A stretch of 64,000 nucleotides of DNA from Bdellovibrio svalbardensis (GTDB lineage: Bacteria; Bdellovibrionota; Bdellovibrionia; Bdellovibrionales; Bdellovibrionaceae). The notes under the pieces are model-generated. The model had not been told where the DNA came from. It saw only the letters and a program-made list of their open reading frames with translations, and did no database searches. The stretch is from the NCBI RefSeq assembly GCF_029531655.1, contig NZ_JANRMI010000002.1:310001-374000 (forward strand), in the 5' to 3' direction. Below are positions 29,201 through 37,080 of this stretch, one piece after another. Position numbers and translations under genes: made by a program. Position 1 is the stretch's first letter. The number at the start of each line of letters is the position of its first letter.

Positions 29201-30221
29201 TGCCGGCTGGATGATTGATCTTAACTTCGGAGATGGAAACAAGGCGATTTTTAAACTCACCCTGAATTTTGGCACTTCCCAGCTCAAATTTATCAACTAC
29301 GACGGCTTGAGAATTAACCTCAACCTTGCCTCTGACATCGTCTTTGCCGTTGAAGCGAGCTTCGATCTCGGTGTTCAACTGTCCTGCAAGTTCCGGGAGT
29401 TTGAGTTTAGGTTTAACCTTCTTCATCTCGTTGTAGATATCTGCCAAGGCGATATTCGCAGACAAAGAGAGGACACCCGAAGGTTTGATCGTCAGATCTT
29501 TGAAAGGAGTTAGCTCTCCACGCAAAATGAATTCAGACTGATCCAGATGAGCACCTAGTTGTAAGATGCGCAAAGATTGCCGAGTGAGATATACGTGGGT
29601 GTCGAAAGAGCCAGCGAAATGGCCAAGTTCTTTCGTTTGCACTTGCAGATCTGGAACATCAGCCTTGCCGGTGATGTTTTTTCCCATATTGGTCAGCAGC
29701 AAGCCGCCGTTTTTAACTTCAACTGCAAAGCCCAGTTTTTCTGATTCCACCAGAACATGAATATTTTGGATAAAGATCTTTTGCAGCGGCAGTTTCTCTG
29801 CAAAGGCAAAAATCTGGTCGACGGGGATTTCTTTAGGCGGAGTCTTGTCTTCCAGTAGGGAGTCGATGTTGACTCGTGCCTCTGGTGAATCTACGACCAC
29901 CGCAGACAGATTCACGCGCCCACCAAGAAGCTGAAGAAAATCCAGATGAACACGTGCGCTCGTAACACGAACGCTGGAGGTGATTTTAGCGAGGTCACCT
30001 TTTGGCGTAATGGTGATGTCTTCCAACGCCAAAGAAGGACGAAGAATGCGCAAGCGAAGTTTCCCCGCCGTGATTTCCACAGGCAGAGATGACTTGGAAT
30101 AGTTTTGCAGCTCCTGCAAACCCCATGTTTCCAAGCGGGGAATGATCAGCCAAGTGCCCAAGCTCCATAAAACCAAGAATGCAAGAGTGGGTGTGATCAG
30201 AATCCAGAAGACGCGCTTCAT
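26241..30221 (-). CDS. tamB: TamB-like translocation/assembly protein
   Basis: A 1,326-residue AsmA/TamB-type bridge protein. It is anchored in the inner membrane by one N-terminal segment (WILITPTLAFLVLWSLGTWLI, about residues 6-26) and predicted to span the periplasm as a long beta-groove that passes lipids or assists TamA. The N-terminal AsmA-like part and long beta-rich middle are evident. The C-terminal DUF490/TamB domain is marked by ATIDFTDPNEINPNLFV and PPLSDQDIVSLIALGV. Length is close to E. coli TamB (1,259). Start and stop overlap the flanking TPR and tamA genes, an arrangement that fits a co-translated TPR-tamB-tamA operon. Confidence 0.9.
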   Translation of the reverse strand: MKRVFWILITPTLAFLVLWSLGTWLIIPRLETWGLQELQNYSKSSLPVEITAGKLRLRILRPSLALEDITITPKGDLAKITSSVRVTSARVHLDFLQLLGGRVNLSAVVVDSPEARVNIDSLLEDKTPPKEIPVDQIFAFAEKLPLQKIFIQNIHVLVESEKLGFAVEVKNGGLLLTNMGKNITGKADVPDLQVQTKELGHFAGSFDTHVYLTRQSLRILQLGAHLDQSEFILRGELTPFKDLTIKPSGVLSLSANIALADIYNEMKKVKPKLKLPELAGQLNTEIEARFNGKDDVRGKVEVNSQAVVVDKFELGSAKIQGEFKNRLVSISEVKINHPAGTASLLKSQIELDGDFDFKSHVKVESLDLQKLFVSLDLANIPAGMSATAELPCSGKIKPTFSMTCDGSQIRADNIWVKSENNKKGTALLNLKSMSANGRMQVTPKAIAYNANLTLGDSTGSSDGVIDFDTGFKISYKTKKLDFKNVQNLANLKMQGSASIEGTTEGNTSTATFDMSVNARDFIFEDFNLGNVISNVSLKKGHLLFQDLAGAQNKTQYIGNLDVDLNHDRVSGSVSSPTTELADVATILDGFYRFPMGLQGTGAAKARFDGPLNFWKLNYKVESSFKNVFLGKENFDQLHFNVEATNGNIKTQKVQLLKNSSVVNVTGGISSEQILGLQMDGKNWKLEESNIVAGINSNIYGTLNFSSEINDSIKNPHVMIKGAIVDTIVEDQDLPNSNFILRTDKRSLSGQVSLFGDKVNGEFQYPYEKGAAPLLIKMKTINWSYSNLLALVGGANLASEYDSNLSAVIDLRSDSGDLFRSTGKVHIDNFFLKRSHMSLANSGPVDITSENGLINIKNFVLKGPSNTIRIGGSNFTTERLNLNIDAQTDLRLLQIFMPFLEDLGGPLNISAGISGALTKPEILGTANLKNAYVKIKGFPHAIEKLSTEVSFSQSRILIGDIRGQIAGGTLAGEGSIIIKGPKDLQTSIQAHLENVSLNVPDKVRTSGNADLAFAGHWFPFTLSGVYHVTGGLVEKEFTDSTGGVAGIKQSVYLPKVLRESQFEPVLLDIQIILDRPLPVKMSLFEGAVLGNLQVKGPPTNPILSGRITADRKSRLIFKDKLFDVQNATIDFTDPNEINPNLFVTANSRINEYDITLIAQGSAKNLNIKMSSVPPLSDQDIVSLIALGVTSTSLDQTAGQQKSVAEQTGYEIGLGVITKQANKTLESTLGVTFDLAVTSQYDSLRNISIPKITLSRKLSERVKVSGSRPVSGDVVGYDVKLEYLLNANYTAIGSYENKSLYENSILQNTPQETENVFGLDLEFKREFK

Positions 30222-31327
30222 TGGCCACTCCAGATATTGAGCAGCGCACTGGCTGCCCGATAGTGAGGGCGGGAGGCAAGGAGGCCTTCCATGACTTCAA
30301 TAGCCGTGTGTTTTTGTCCCAAGCCCCAGAGTGCCTGCGCGCGAAGATAAGCGGTGGCGAAGAAAGTTTCCGGTTCATGAGACAGCAGCATTTCGACCTG
30401 CGCCACTTCAGTCAGCAGCTCTACGAAGCGGCGACACTTCAAAAGTATTTCCAAACGCAACCAAAGATAGGATTCAGTTTGTTCGCTGAATTCCAAAATC
30501 TCCAGAGCGGCCTCGTAGCTTTCCAGCATGAAAGCGACAATCGCAAAATCAAAGGCCATCTCTGGATCTTGCTCTGCATGTTCAAGCAAAGATGAAAGCA
30601 GCGCACGCAATGCTTCCTCAGTTTCAGGATCTTTTTGCTCTAGATCATCGGTGTTGGCTTCGCGTGCTTTGGGCGAACGGCGCGAAAGGATTTCCAAAGC
30701 GTAGCGCTGTTTGTGCTCGCGGGTTTCGCGTTGGATGTCGGAGTCATCCGGATAAAGCTTTTGCAGGCGTTGCAAAAGATGTTTCTCTTGTTCGTAGAGT
30801 TGCTGCGTGCGAAGCGTGATCAACATGTCGAGCAAGATTTTCTTATTTTTCAGATAGTCTTTATGAATTTTGTATTTTCTATTGCTGCGCCATTCACCAA
30901 GGAGGGGTTCGTATTTATTGAGCGCTTGTGAGCGCGCAGCTTCCGCTTCAGCTCCGGATTCAATAATTCCCTCGAGCAAAGCTTTGACGGTCTTTTCATC
31001 AAGATCCAAAGTCGCGTGCCCTAAGGCTTCTAAGAAATACGGCCAAGGAATTGGAAAGCTTTCGTTTTCAAGATGACTCAAAATAAATTCCACCAACTTC
31101 TGGTGTTTGCCTGAGAAATTTAGAAAGCGGGCGAAGGCCGTAATATTGTCGAGATTAAAATGGTCCGGGGATGATTCGATTGTGCTAGTGAGGCGTGCGG
31201 CCACTTCGTCGAGATCTTGAGTCTGATTGAGCAAATTTTGAATTTCTAACTCAATGAAGTTGGACAAAAAAAAGCCTCCGCTATCTGCTGAACCCTTCGG
31301 CTTTTGCCGGGGGCGGGCAGTACTCAT
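30218..31327 (-). CDS. TPR-repeat protein, first gene of the tamBA operon
   Basis: A 369-residue helical protein with TPR-like repeats in the C-terminal half (LESYEAALEILEFSEQ and LWGLGQKHTAIEVMEG). No signal peptide, so probably cytosolic. It overlaps tamB by 4 bp. The start is uncertain. The ATG at 31327 has no Shine-Dalgarno site and sits in a 7-bp inverted repeat (TACTCAT 31321-31327 / ATGAGTA 31343-31349). An in-frame TTG at 31267 has GGAGG 7 nt upstream and may be the true start (349 residues). The function is unknown; position suggests a support role in envelope assembly. Confidence 0.75.
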   Translation of the reverse strand: MSTARPRQKPKGSADSGGFFLSNFIELEIQNLLNQTQDLDEVAARLTSTIESSPDHFNLDNITAFARFLNFSGKHQKLVEFILSHLENESFPIPWPYFLEALGHATLDLDEKTVKALLEGIIESGAEAEAARSQALNKYEPLLGEWRSNRKYKIHKDYLKNKKILLDMLITLRTQQLYEQEKHLLQRLQKLYPDDSDIQRETREHKQRYALEILSRRSPKAREANTDDLEQKDPETEEALRALLSSLLEHAEQDPEMAFDFAIVAFMLESYEAALEILEFSEQTESYLWLRLEILLKCRRFVELLTEVAQVEMLLSHEPETFFATAYLRAQALWGLGQKHTAIEVMEGLLASRPHYRAASALLNIWSGQ

Positions 31328-31421
31328 TATTTTGGTATAAAAATGAGTATTAGCGGAGACTTAATATCTTGCGTTACGTAAGTATTTTTACGGCAAGAGG
31401 TAGAGGCTATTTCTGCCTCAA

Positions 31422-31988
31422 CTACTTCATATTAACGCGTTCTACGTAATCACCAGTTTGAGTGTCGATGCGAAGAACATCGCCCTCATTGATGTGTAGA
31501 GGAACATTCACTACCAAGCCTGTTTCCATAGTCGCAGGCTTAGTCGCGCCAGAAACGCGGTCGCCTTTGATACCAGGATCAGATTTAGCAACCATCAAGT
31601 TCACAGCTTTTGGAACGTCAACAGCAACGGCTTTTTCATTGTAGAACAAAACAACAACTTTGAGGTTCTCTGTAAGATAGAATCTTGATTCGCCAAGATC
31701 CTCTTCGCTCATCGCGATTTGCTCAAAAGTCTCTTGAGACATGAAGTTGTAACCAGAATCGTCTTTGTACAAGAAAGACATCTCTTTGTTTTCAACGTTA
31801 GGTACTTCGAATTTTTCGCCAGACTTGAAAGTGACTTCAAGATTTTGGCCAGTAAGCATATTTCTCAATTTTGTGCGGCTGAATTGATTGCCTTTACCAG
31901 GCTTAACGTGTTGGAAGTCCACGATCACGTAAGGTTTATCTTCAACCATGATCTTAAGGCCTTTTTTAAAGTCTGATGTTTCGTACAT
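31422..31988 (-). CDS. efp: Translation elongation factor P
   Basis: Relieves ribosome stalling at polyproline stretches by binding between the P and E sites. A 188-residue, three-domain EF-P at the expected length. The N-terminal KOW-like domain carries the loop HVKPGKGNQF with the conserved Lys that is modified or contacts the P-site tRNA; the C-terminal OB fold ends DTQTGDYVERV. GAGAGGA precedes the ATG. That ribosome-binding site lies in the right arm of a small inverted repeat (AATCCT 31994-31999 / AGGATT 32011-32016), which could modulate translation. It is a single gene between a TPR gene and the TPR-tamBA operon. Confidence 0.96.
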   Translation of the reverse strand: MYETSDFKKGLKIMVEDKPYVIVDFQHVKPGKGNQFSRTKLRNMLTGQNLEVTFKSGEKFEVPNVENKEMSFLYKDDSGYNFMSQETFEQIAMSEEDLGESRFYLTENLKVVVLFYNEKAVAVDVPKAVNLMVAKSDPGIKGDRVSGATKPATMETGLVVNVPLHINEGDVLRIDTQTGDYVERVNMK

Positions 31989-32043
31989 GCTAAAATCCTC
32001 TCATTTTGAAAGGATTAATATAAGCTGAGAAGGCGGGGGGCGG

Positions 32044-32871
32044 TCAACCCTGTGCTCGGTACTCTTCGATTCTGCGAAGCATCATCTCAAGGGTTTCGAG
32101 CTTTTTCTGGTGAATCAGTTCTTCGCGTGAACGCAAAGGCTTCAAAGGCATGGCCTCCTCGGGTTCATTATAACGAACCTGGAGGGTTTTCATGCGTCTT
32201 TCAATTTCAGGATGGTCGCCGAATTCCACGCGGGTATCTTTTAAAAGCGCATGGGCTTTTTCCAGGTCGTTGCGCACGATGAAAGCGTCGATCAGGGACA
32301 ACATGCGCTCCATTGCCTTGTTTTTAGGCTGAGGCGCTGGTTTATACATCGGCTCTGGAATTGCTGGCGATGTGGCTTGAGGGCGTTCCGGAGGGGCGGC
32401 ATCCAAGTTCACATTGGGAAGCTTTGCCATCGCAAAAACTTCTTCGTCATACTCGTCCGCTGTCAGTGATTCCAATTTTTGAACCGCTTTTTGAGCCGTT
32501 TTAGAGTTTGGATTTAAGAACAAAACCATCTTGAAGGCTTTTAGTGCCTCTTTGGGATTTTTGCTGCCAAGTTGAACTTCGGCCGTGAGTTGATGCGCCA
32601 GAATGTTCTCGGGGGCCAGGTTGGTGGCCTTTTTTAAAGTCTCCAAGGCCTGAGGAAGTTTGCCCGCATCACGCAGAATTTTTGCGTATGTGACCAATCC
32701 TCCAACAAATTGCGGATGGCGTTGAACGCCAGAAGTCACAACCTGAAGAGCTTCTTTCATCATGCCCATTTCACGATATGCTTCAGCCAAAGGCGCAAAA
32801 ACCTGAGAATTAGGGTCTTTCGCGAGGAGCGTCTGATATTTTTCGATGGCGCTTGCTTCTATCTTGGGCAT
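32044..32871 (-). CDS. TPR-repeat protein
   Basis: A 275-residue protein with consecutive TPR units in the N-terminal 130 residues: VFAPLAEAYREMGMMKEALQ, GGLVTYAKILRDAGKLPQAL, and LAHQLTAEVQLGSKNPKEAL. A Pro-rich linker (PERPQATSPAIPEPM) follows, then another helical region with a basic C-terminus. No signal peptide; a cytosolic scaffold is likely. It is divergent from ruvC and upstream of efp in the same direction with a 55-bp gap. The binding partner is unknown. Confidence 0.8.
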   Translation of the reverse strand: MPKIEASAIEKYQTLLAKDPNSQVFAPLAEAYREMGMMKEALQVVTSGVQRHPQFVGGLVTYAKILRDAGKLPQALETLKKATNLAPENILAHQLTAEVQLGSKNPKEALKAFKMVLFLNPNSKTAQKAVQKLESLTADEYDEEVFAMAKLPNVNLDAAPPERPQATSPAIPEPMYKPAPQPKNKAMERMLSLIDAFIVRNDLEKAHALLKDTRVEFGDHPEIERRMKTLQVRYNEPEEAMPLKPLRSREELIHQKKLETLEMMLRRIEEYRAQG

Positions 32872-32930
32872 AGAAAAATACTAAAGCAGATTCATTGACT
32901 AAGCAATAGCTTCAGCATGAAATTATCCCT

Positions 32931-33440
32931 ATGAGCAGCTTAACAGTCCTCGGGGTAGATCCCGGTTCCCGCATTACCGGCTTCGGCGTTGTTCGCGTTG
33001 AAAATGGAAAAATTGAACATATCAATCACGGTGTGATTGTCATGGATGCCGACGAATCTTTTCATGCGCGCATGACCGAACTGGGTTCTGCGTTTCGTGA
33101 AGTGATGGAAAAGTACAAACCTCATCAGGTTGTTATCGAGAAAATCTTCCTCGGTAAAAATGTCGACAGTGCTTTTAAGCTCGGGCATGCTCGTGGCGTC
33201 ATCATGTATGAAGCGGGTTTGGGAAAAGCGGGAGTGTCGGAATACGCCACGAGATCCGTAAAAAAAGGGATCACCGGCAACGGCGGTTCCAGCAAGGAAG
33301 ACGTTCAGGCCATGCTGAAAGTTATGCTGAATATTAAAGCCATCAATCGAATTGATGCTTCGGATGCCTTGGCCATGGCTTGCCATCATGCCTTCGAACT
33401 AAAAAAGAAATTGATCTTACAAAGAGCGGTGAGTTTATGA
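32931..33440 (+). CDS. ruvC: Crossover junction endodeoxyribonuclease RuvC
   Basis: Holliday-junction resolvase; 169 residues, standard length. The RNase H-like active-site acidic residues are visible as D7 (VLGVDPGSR), E68 region (HQVVIEKIFLGKN), and the C-terminal IDASDALAMACHH pair. It is the first gene of ruvC-ruvA-ruvB. Its TGA overlaps the ruvA ATG (ATGA). The upstream region is shared with the divergent TPR gene. A Shine-Dalgarno site before ATG 32931 is weak. Confidence 0.97.
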   Translation: MSSLTVLGVDPGSRITGFGVVRVENGKIEHINHGVIVMDADESFHARMTELGSAFREVMEKYKPHQVVIEKIFLGKNVDSAFKLGHARGVIMYEAGLGKAGVSEYATRSVKKGITGNGGSSKEDVQAMLKVMLNIKAINRIDASDALAMACHHAFELKKKLILQRAVSL

Positions 33441-34018
33441 TCGGATATTTACGCGGAAAAATTATCGAAGTGATGGGCGATTCGGCATTGATCGACGTTC
33501 ATGGCGTTGGTTATGAGATTCACGCTTCAGCAAACACACTTCAAGATTTTCAAAATCTTTTGGGTAACGATATCATTGTCTGGATTCACACCCATGTGCG
33601 TGAAGATGCACTGACGCTCTTTGGATTTCACGATAAAGAGGAGAAAAATCTTTTCCTGTCTTTGCTAAAAGTGAATGGCGTGGGTCCAAAAATGGCTTTG
33701 AGTATTTTGTCAGGCGGTCGTCCAGCGGCGATTCATGAATTGATCGAGGCCGGAAACGCCAAAGGTTTGTCAGCGCTACCTAAGGTTGGCAAAAAAACAG
33801 CGGAACAAATCATCCTGACTCTTAAGGGAAAACTTGTTTCAATTGAAGAGACTTCAAAAACGAAATCAGAATCATTGACGCAAATCACGTCAGCGCTTTT
33901 GAATCTTGGTTATAAATCACAGCACGTGGATCAATTCGTGGCGACATTGCCCGTGGATATCACAGTTGAAGATGGTGTTCGTAAGGGCTTCCAGACTTTG
34001 TCAGGATCATTATCATGA
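33437..34018 (+). CDS. ruvA: Holliday junction DNA helicase subunit RuvA
   Basis: Tetrameric junction-binding protein that loads RuvB. From the ATG at 33437 it has 193 residues, the family length, beginning MIGYLRGK, the conserved RuvA start; a longer in-frame start at 33380 inside ruvC is rejected. Domain I is an OB fold ([12 protein letters not shown]), domain II has two HhH motifs ([12 protein letters not shown] and [12 protein letters not shown]), and domain III is the flexible RuvB-contacting C-terminus ([15 protein letters not shown]). It overlaps ruvB by ATGA. Confidence 0.97.
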   Translation: MIGYLRGKIIEVMGDSALIDVHGVGYEIHASANTLQDFQNLLGNDIIVWIHTHVREDALTLFGFHDKEEKNLFLSLLKVNGVGPKMALSILSGGRPAAIHELIEAGNAKGLSALPKVGKKTAEQIILTLKGKLVSIEETSKTKSESLTQITSALLNLGYKSQHVDQFVATLPVDITVEDGVRKGFQTLSGSLS

Positions 34019-35019
34019 GTCGCATTTTAGAAGGTGATATTGGCAGCGACGGGGAAAAGGCCTGGGAAAACGAACTTCGTCCCCAGCGCTTTGAAGACTT
34101 TCCCGGTCAGGAAAACGTCAAAGAGAAAATTAAAGTTTTCGTGGCAGCGGCAAAACATCGTGGCGAACCTTTGGATCACGTTTTGTTAAGCGGCCCCCCA
34201 GGTTTGGGGAAAACCACATTGGCAAAGATTATTGCCAATGACATGGGTGCTGAAATGAAAATGACTTCAGCTCCGGCCATCGACAAAAAAGGCGACTTGG
34301 CGGCGGTTTTGACATCGCTCAAACCTCACTCTGTCTTATTTATTGATGAGATTCATCGTCTTAGTCGTCATGTGGAAGAGTATCTCTACACAGCGATGGA
34401 AGACTATTATATCGACATCGTGACCGGTGACGGCTTGGGTGCGCGTTCAATGAAGTTTCAATTGGCGCCATTTACCCTGGTCGGGGCGACCACTCGTGCT
34501 GGCTTGCTGAACCCGCCATTCCGAGACCGTTTCGGGATTGTCGAACGCCTGCAATTCTATGAAAAAGGGGCTCTTCAGAAAATCTTGATGAGATCCGCAG
34601 AGATTCTCAAAGTGGAAATGAATGAAGAGGGAGCCGCTGAGGTGGCACGCAGATCGCGTGGGACGCCCCGTGTGGCGAATCGCCTGCTAAAGCGCGTGCG
34701 CGACTATGCTCAGGTCAAAGGCAATGGGATCATTGATAAAGACATTGCGATTTATGCTCTAAATCAGCTGGGTGTGGATCAATTTGGTCTGGACCTTATG
34801 GACCGTCGTATTTTGAGTCTGATCCTAGAAAAGTATAACGGAGGCCCTGTAGGTATTGATACAATAGCTGCGGCCCTCAGTGAAGAACGTGATACTCTTG
34901 AAGACGTGTATGAGCCTTTCTTGATCCAAGAAGGATTTATCCAAAAGACTCAAAGAGGCCGTGTGATCACAGAGTACGCTAAAAACTCAGTACTGCCTTC
35001 AGTACAATTTGATAAATAA
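34015..35019 (+). CDS. ruvB: Holliday junction branch migration ATPase RuvB
   Basis: Hexameric AAA+ motor that drives branch migration with RuvA; 334 residues. Walker [12 protein letters not shown] (about residues 60-70), Walker [10 protein letters not shown], sensor 1 GATTRAGLL, arginine finger region NPPFRDRFG, and a C-terminal winged helix ([11 protein letters not shown]). Overlap with ruvA gives coupled translation. An asparaginase and lpxC follow in the same direction. Confidence 0.98.
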   Translation: MSRILEGDIGSDGEKAWENELRPQRFEDFPGQENVKEKIKVFVAAAKHRGEPLDHVLLSGPPGLGKTTLAKIIANDMGAEMKMTSAPAIDKKGDLAAVLTSLKPHSVLFIDEIHRLSRHVEEYLYTAMEDYYIDIVTGDGLGARSMKFQLAPFTLVGATTRAGLLNPPFRDRFGIVERLQFYEKGALQKILMRSAEILKVEMNEEGAAEVARRSRGTPRVANRLLKRVRDYAQVKGNGIIDKDIAIYALNQLGVDQFGLDLMDRRILSLILEKYNGGPVGIDTIAAALSEERDTLEDVYEPFLIQEGFIQKTQRGRVITEYAKNSVLPSVQFDK

Positions 35020-35058
35020 GCTCGTCATATCGACGGGCATGTCCCGGAGAGTGAAGAG

Positions 35059-36063
35059 ATGTTTTCTAAGCAGCCCATTATCGTTGAAGTCGTGCGTGGC
35101 CAAGCGGTCGAGAGTGTGCATCAAGTGATGGTTGCCGTCGTCAATGAGGGTGGCAGCTTGTTGCACTCTTGGGGAAATGCGCTGTATCTGACGTTTCCAC
35201 GCAGTGCTATTAAAATGCTTCAAGCAATCCCACTTATTGAATCAGGCGCTGCTGACAAGTTTCAGTTGGAAGAAAAGCATATTGCTTTGGCCTGTGCTTC
35301 TCATCGAGGAGAAAAAGCTCATCTCGAAGCTTTGAGTCAGTGGATGGAAAAAGCAAAGATTCCGGAAAGCTGTTATGTCTGCGGCCCGCATTTGCCATAT
35401 AATGAAGCCAGTGCCCATGATTTCATCCGTCGGGGGCAAAAGCCCACGGTGCTTTGTAATAACTGTGCTGGAAAACACTCCGCTATTATTTCGACTTGTC
35501 TTCATCTGGGCGAAAATCCCGAAGGTTACGAAAAACTCGATCATAATGCGCAGAAAAGATTGCGCAAAGTTTTGACTGAAACGATGAAGTACGATCATGC
35601 AAAAGCCGCCTCTGGCATTGATGGTTGTGGTATTCCATCCTATGCGGTGCCTTTGCAGCATATCGCCACAGGCATGTCAGTTTTTGTAAACTCCAAAGAA
35701 GCTCCGGCGCGCAAAGCCGCGTGTGAGCGCATTCTTAAGGCTGTGACCAACAATCCTTTTTTCATTTCCGGCAGTGACGAATTCGCAACAGCTGTGATCG
35801 AAAAGACACAGGGTCGAGCTATAGTGAAGGGCGGCGCAGAGGGAGTCATGGCGGGGTTTTTGCCAGAAAAGAAAATGGCCTTCGCTTTGAAGTGTGCTGA
35901 CGGGGCGGGGCGCGCAACCCAACTCGCGACAGTGCAACTTTTGCTGCAATTGGGCGGCTTGACCTTGGAAGAAGCGAAGTCTCTCTCAAAATACTCACAG
36001 CCTTCAGTCACGAACTGGAAAGGCGATGTGGTCGGGCAGTTGCGGATTGCGAAGCCTACATAG
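35059..36063 (+). CDS. Type II asparaginase (Rhizobium-type, PF06089 family)
   Basis: Hydrolyses L-asparagine to aspartate and ammonia in the cytosol. A 334-residue member of the AnsA family related to Rhizobium etli asparaginase, not to the E. coli enzymes. The catalytic Ser-x-x-Lys is present as R48-S49-A-I-K52, and the zinc-binding residues are in C133-N-N-C136-A-G-K139 and IDGCGIPSYA. GGAGAG lies upstream of the ATG. It sits between ruvB (39-bp gap) and lpxC (18-bp gap), so probably in one transcript. A predator digesting prey protein would have use for amino-acid deamidation, but this is inference. Confidence 0.9.
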   Translation: MFSKQPIIVEVVRGQAVESVHQVMVAVVNEGGSLLHSWGNALYLTFPRSAIKMLQAIPLIESGAADKFQLEEKHIALACASHRGEKAHLEALSQWMEKAKIPESCYVCGPHLPYNEASAHDFIRRGQKPTVLCNNCAGKHSAIISTCLHLGENPEGYEKLDHNAQKRLRKVLTETMKYDHAKAASGIDGCGIPSYAVPLQHIATGMSVFVNSKEAPARKAACERILKAVTNNPFFISGSDEFATAVIEKTQGRAIVKGGAEGVMAGFLPEKKMAFALKCADGAGRATQLATVQLLLQLGGLTLEEAKSLSKYSQPSVTNWKGDVVGQLRIAKPT

Positions 36064-36081
36064 TTGGAGTAATCTCTATGT

Positions 36082-36990
36082 ATGTTTTTACAAAAGACCA
36101 TTCGTAAAAGAACAGTAGTTAATGGAATTGGGATTCACTCAGGGGATCCCTGCACTCTGACCTTCAGGCCAGCTCCTCCGGATACCGGCGTTTACTTTAT
36201 CCGCACGGACTTGTCAGGTTCTCCCTCTTTAAAAGTCAGCGCTAAAAATGTTCAGGCGACCTCTCACCAGACCACCATCGGTGGGGAGGCTTTTTCAGTC
36301 GCAACGATCGAACACTGTGTTTCCGCACTATCGGCTTTGCGCATTGATAATATTTTTATTGAACTCGATGGCCCTGAAATTCCAATCTGCGATGGCAGCG
36401 CCGGAGCTTTCTTAAAAGCCCTTCTCGATGTGGGTATTGTTGAGCAGGATCAACCCCGTAAGTATTGTTACATCACAGAGCCTATTTATTTTAGTGAAGG
36501 CGAAAAACACGCCTACGTCGTCCCTTATCATGGACTGCGTGTGACGGTGACCATTGATTTCCCTCATCCAAAAATCGGTAAGCAAACAGTTGATCTGGAC
36601 GTCAATGAACAATCTTTCGGTCGTGATATCGCAAGCGCTCGGACCTTTGGATTCCTTAAAGACGTGGAAGCTTTACAAGCGCGTGGTTTGGCGAAGGGCG
36701 GAAGCCTTGATAACTGTGTCGTATTGGATAACTCCGAAGTCGTGAACCCCGAAGGCTTGCGCTGGGTGGATGAATTCGTTCGGCACAAAGCTCTGGACGC
36801 CCTCGGTGACCTGGTCACTCTGGAAATGCCACTGATGGGCCATGTTGTTCTCTACAAAGCAGGTCACGACGTTATGAACAAACTGGTCAGAAAGATCTGG
36901 GATTCACCAAATTCCTACCGTCACGTCGAACTCGGCGCCGACATCTCTGAAGAAGTCGAACGCTACTCTGGCTGGTCTGTACCTCTTTAG
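36082..36990 (+). CDS. lpxC: UDP-3-O-acyl-N-acetylglucosamine deacetylase
   Basis: Zinc-dependent committed step of lipid A synthesis. 302 residues, standard length. Signature elements: GIGIHSGDP near the N-terminus, ATIEHCVSALSAL (zinc-ligand His), GPEIPICDGSAGAF, and FVRHKALDALGDL (zinc-ligand His/Asp). TTGGAG lies 12 nt before the chosen ATG; another ATG 4 nt upstream is out of frame. It is the last gene of the ruvCAB-asparaginase-lpxC run and is followed by a bidirectional terminator. Confidence 0.96.
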   Translation: MFLQKTIRKRTVVNGIGIHSGDPCTLTFRPAPPDTGVYFIRTDLSGSPSLKVSAKNVQATSHQTTIGGEAFSVATIEHCVSALSALRIDNIFIELDGPEIPICDGSAGAFLKALLDVGIVEQDQPRKYCYITEPIYFSEGEKHAYVVPYHGLRVTVTIDFPHPKIGKQTVDLDVNEQSFGRDIASARTFGFLKDVEALQARGLAKGGSLDNCVVLDNSEVVNPEGLRWVDEFVRHKALDALGDLVTLEMPLMGHVVLYKAGHDVMNKLVRKIWDSPNSYRHVELGADISEEVERYSGWSVPL

Positions 36991-37046
36991 GTACGGACAC
37001 ACTTTTGGTGTCGCAGTTGCGTTAGAAAGTTTAATAAGCTTTGCAT

Positions 37047-37079
37047 AAAAAAAGCCCCGAATCTCTCGGGGCTTTTTTT
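37047..37079. terminator. Bidirectional terminator between lpxC and the 37081 gene
   Basis: AAAAAAAGCCCCGA / TCGGGGCTTTTTTT with loop ATCTC. A and T runs on both sides serve both convergent genes. Confidence 0.92.
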
Positions 37080-37080
37080 A

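Noticed and set aside
33380-33436. Longer start for ruvA inside ruvC
   Set aside because: RuvA proteins begin MIGYLRGK, which is ATG 33437 and overlaps the ruvC stop.
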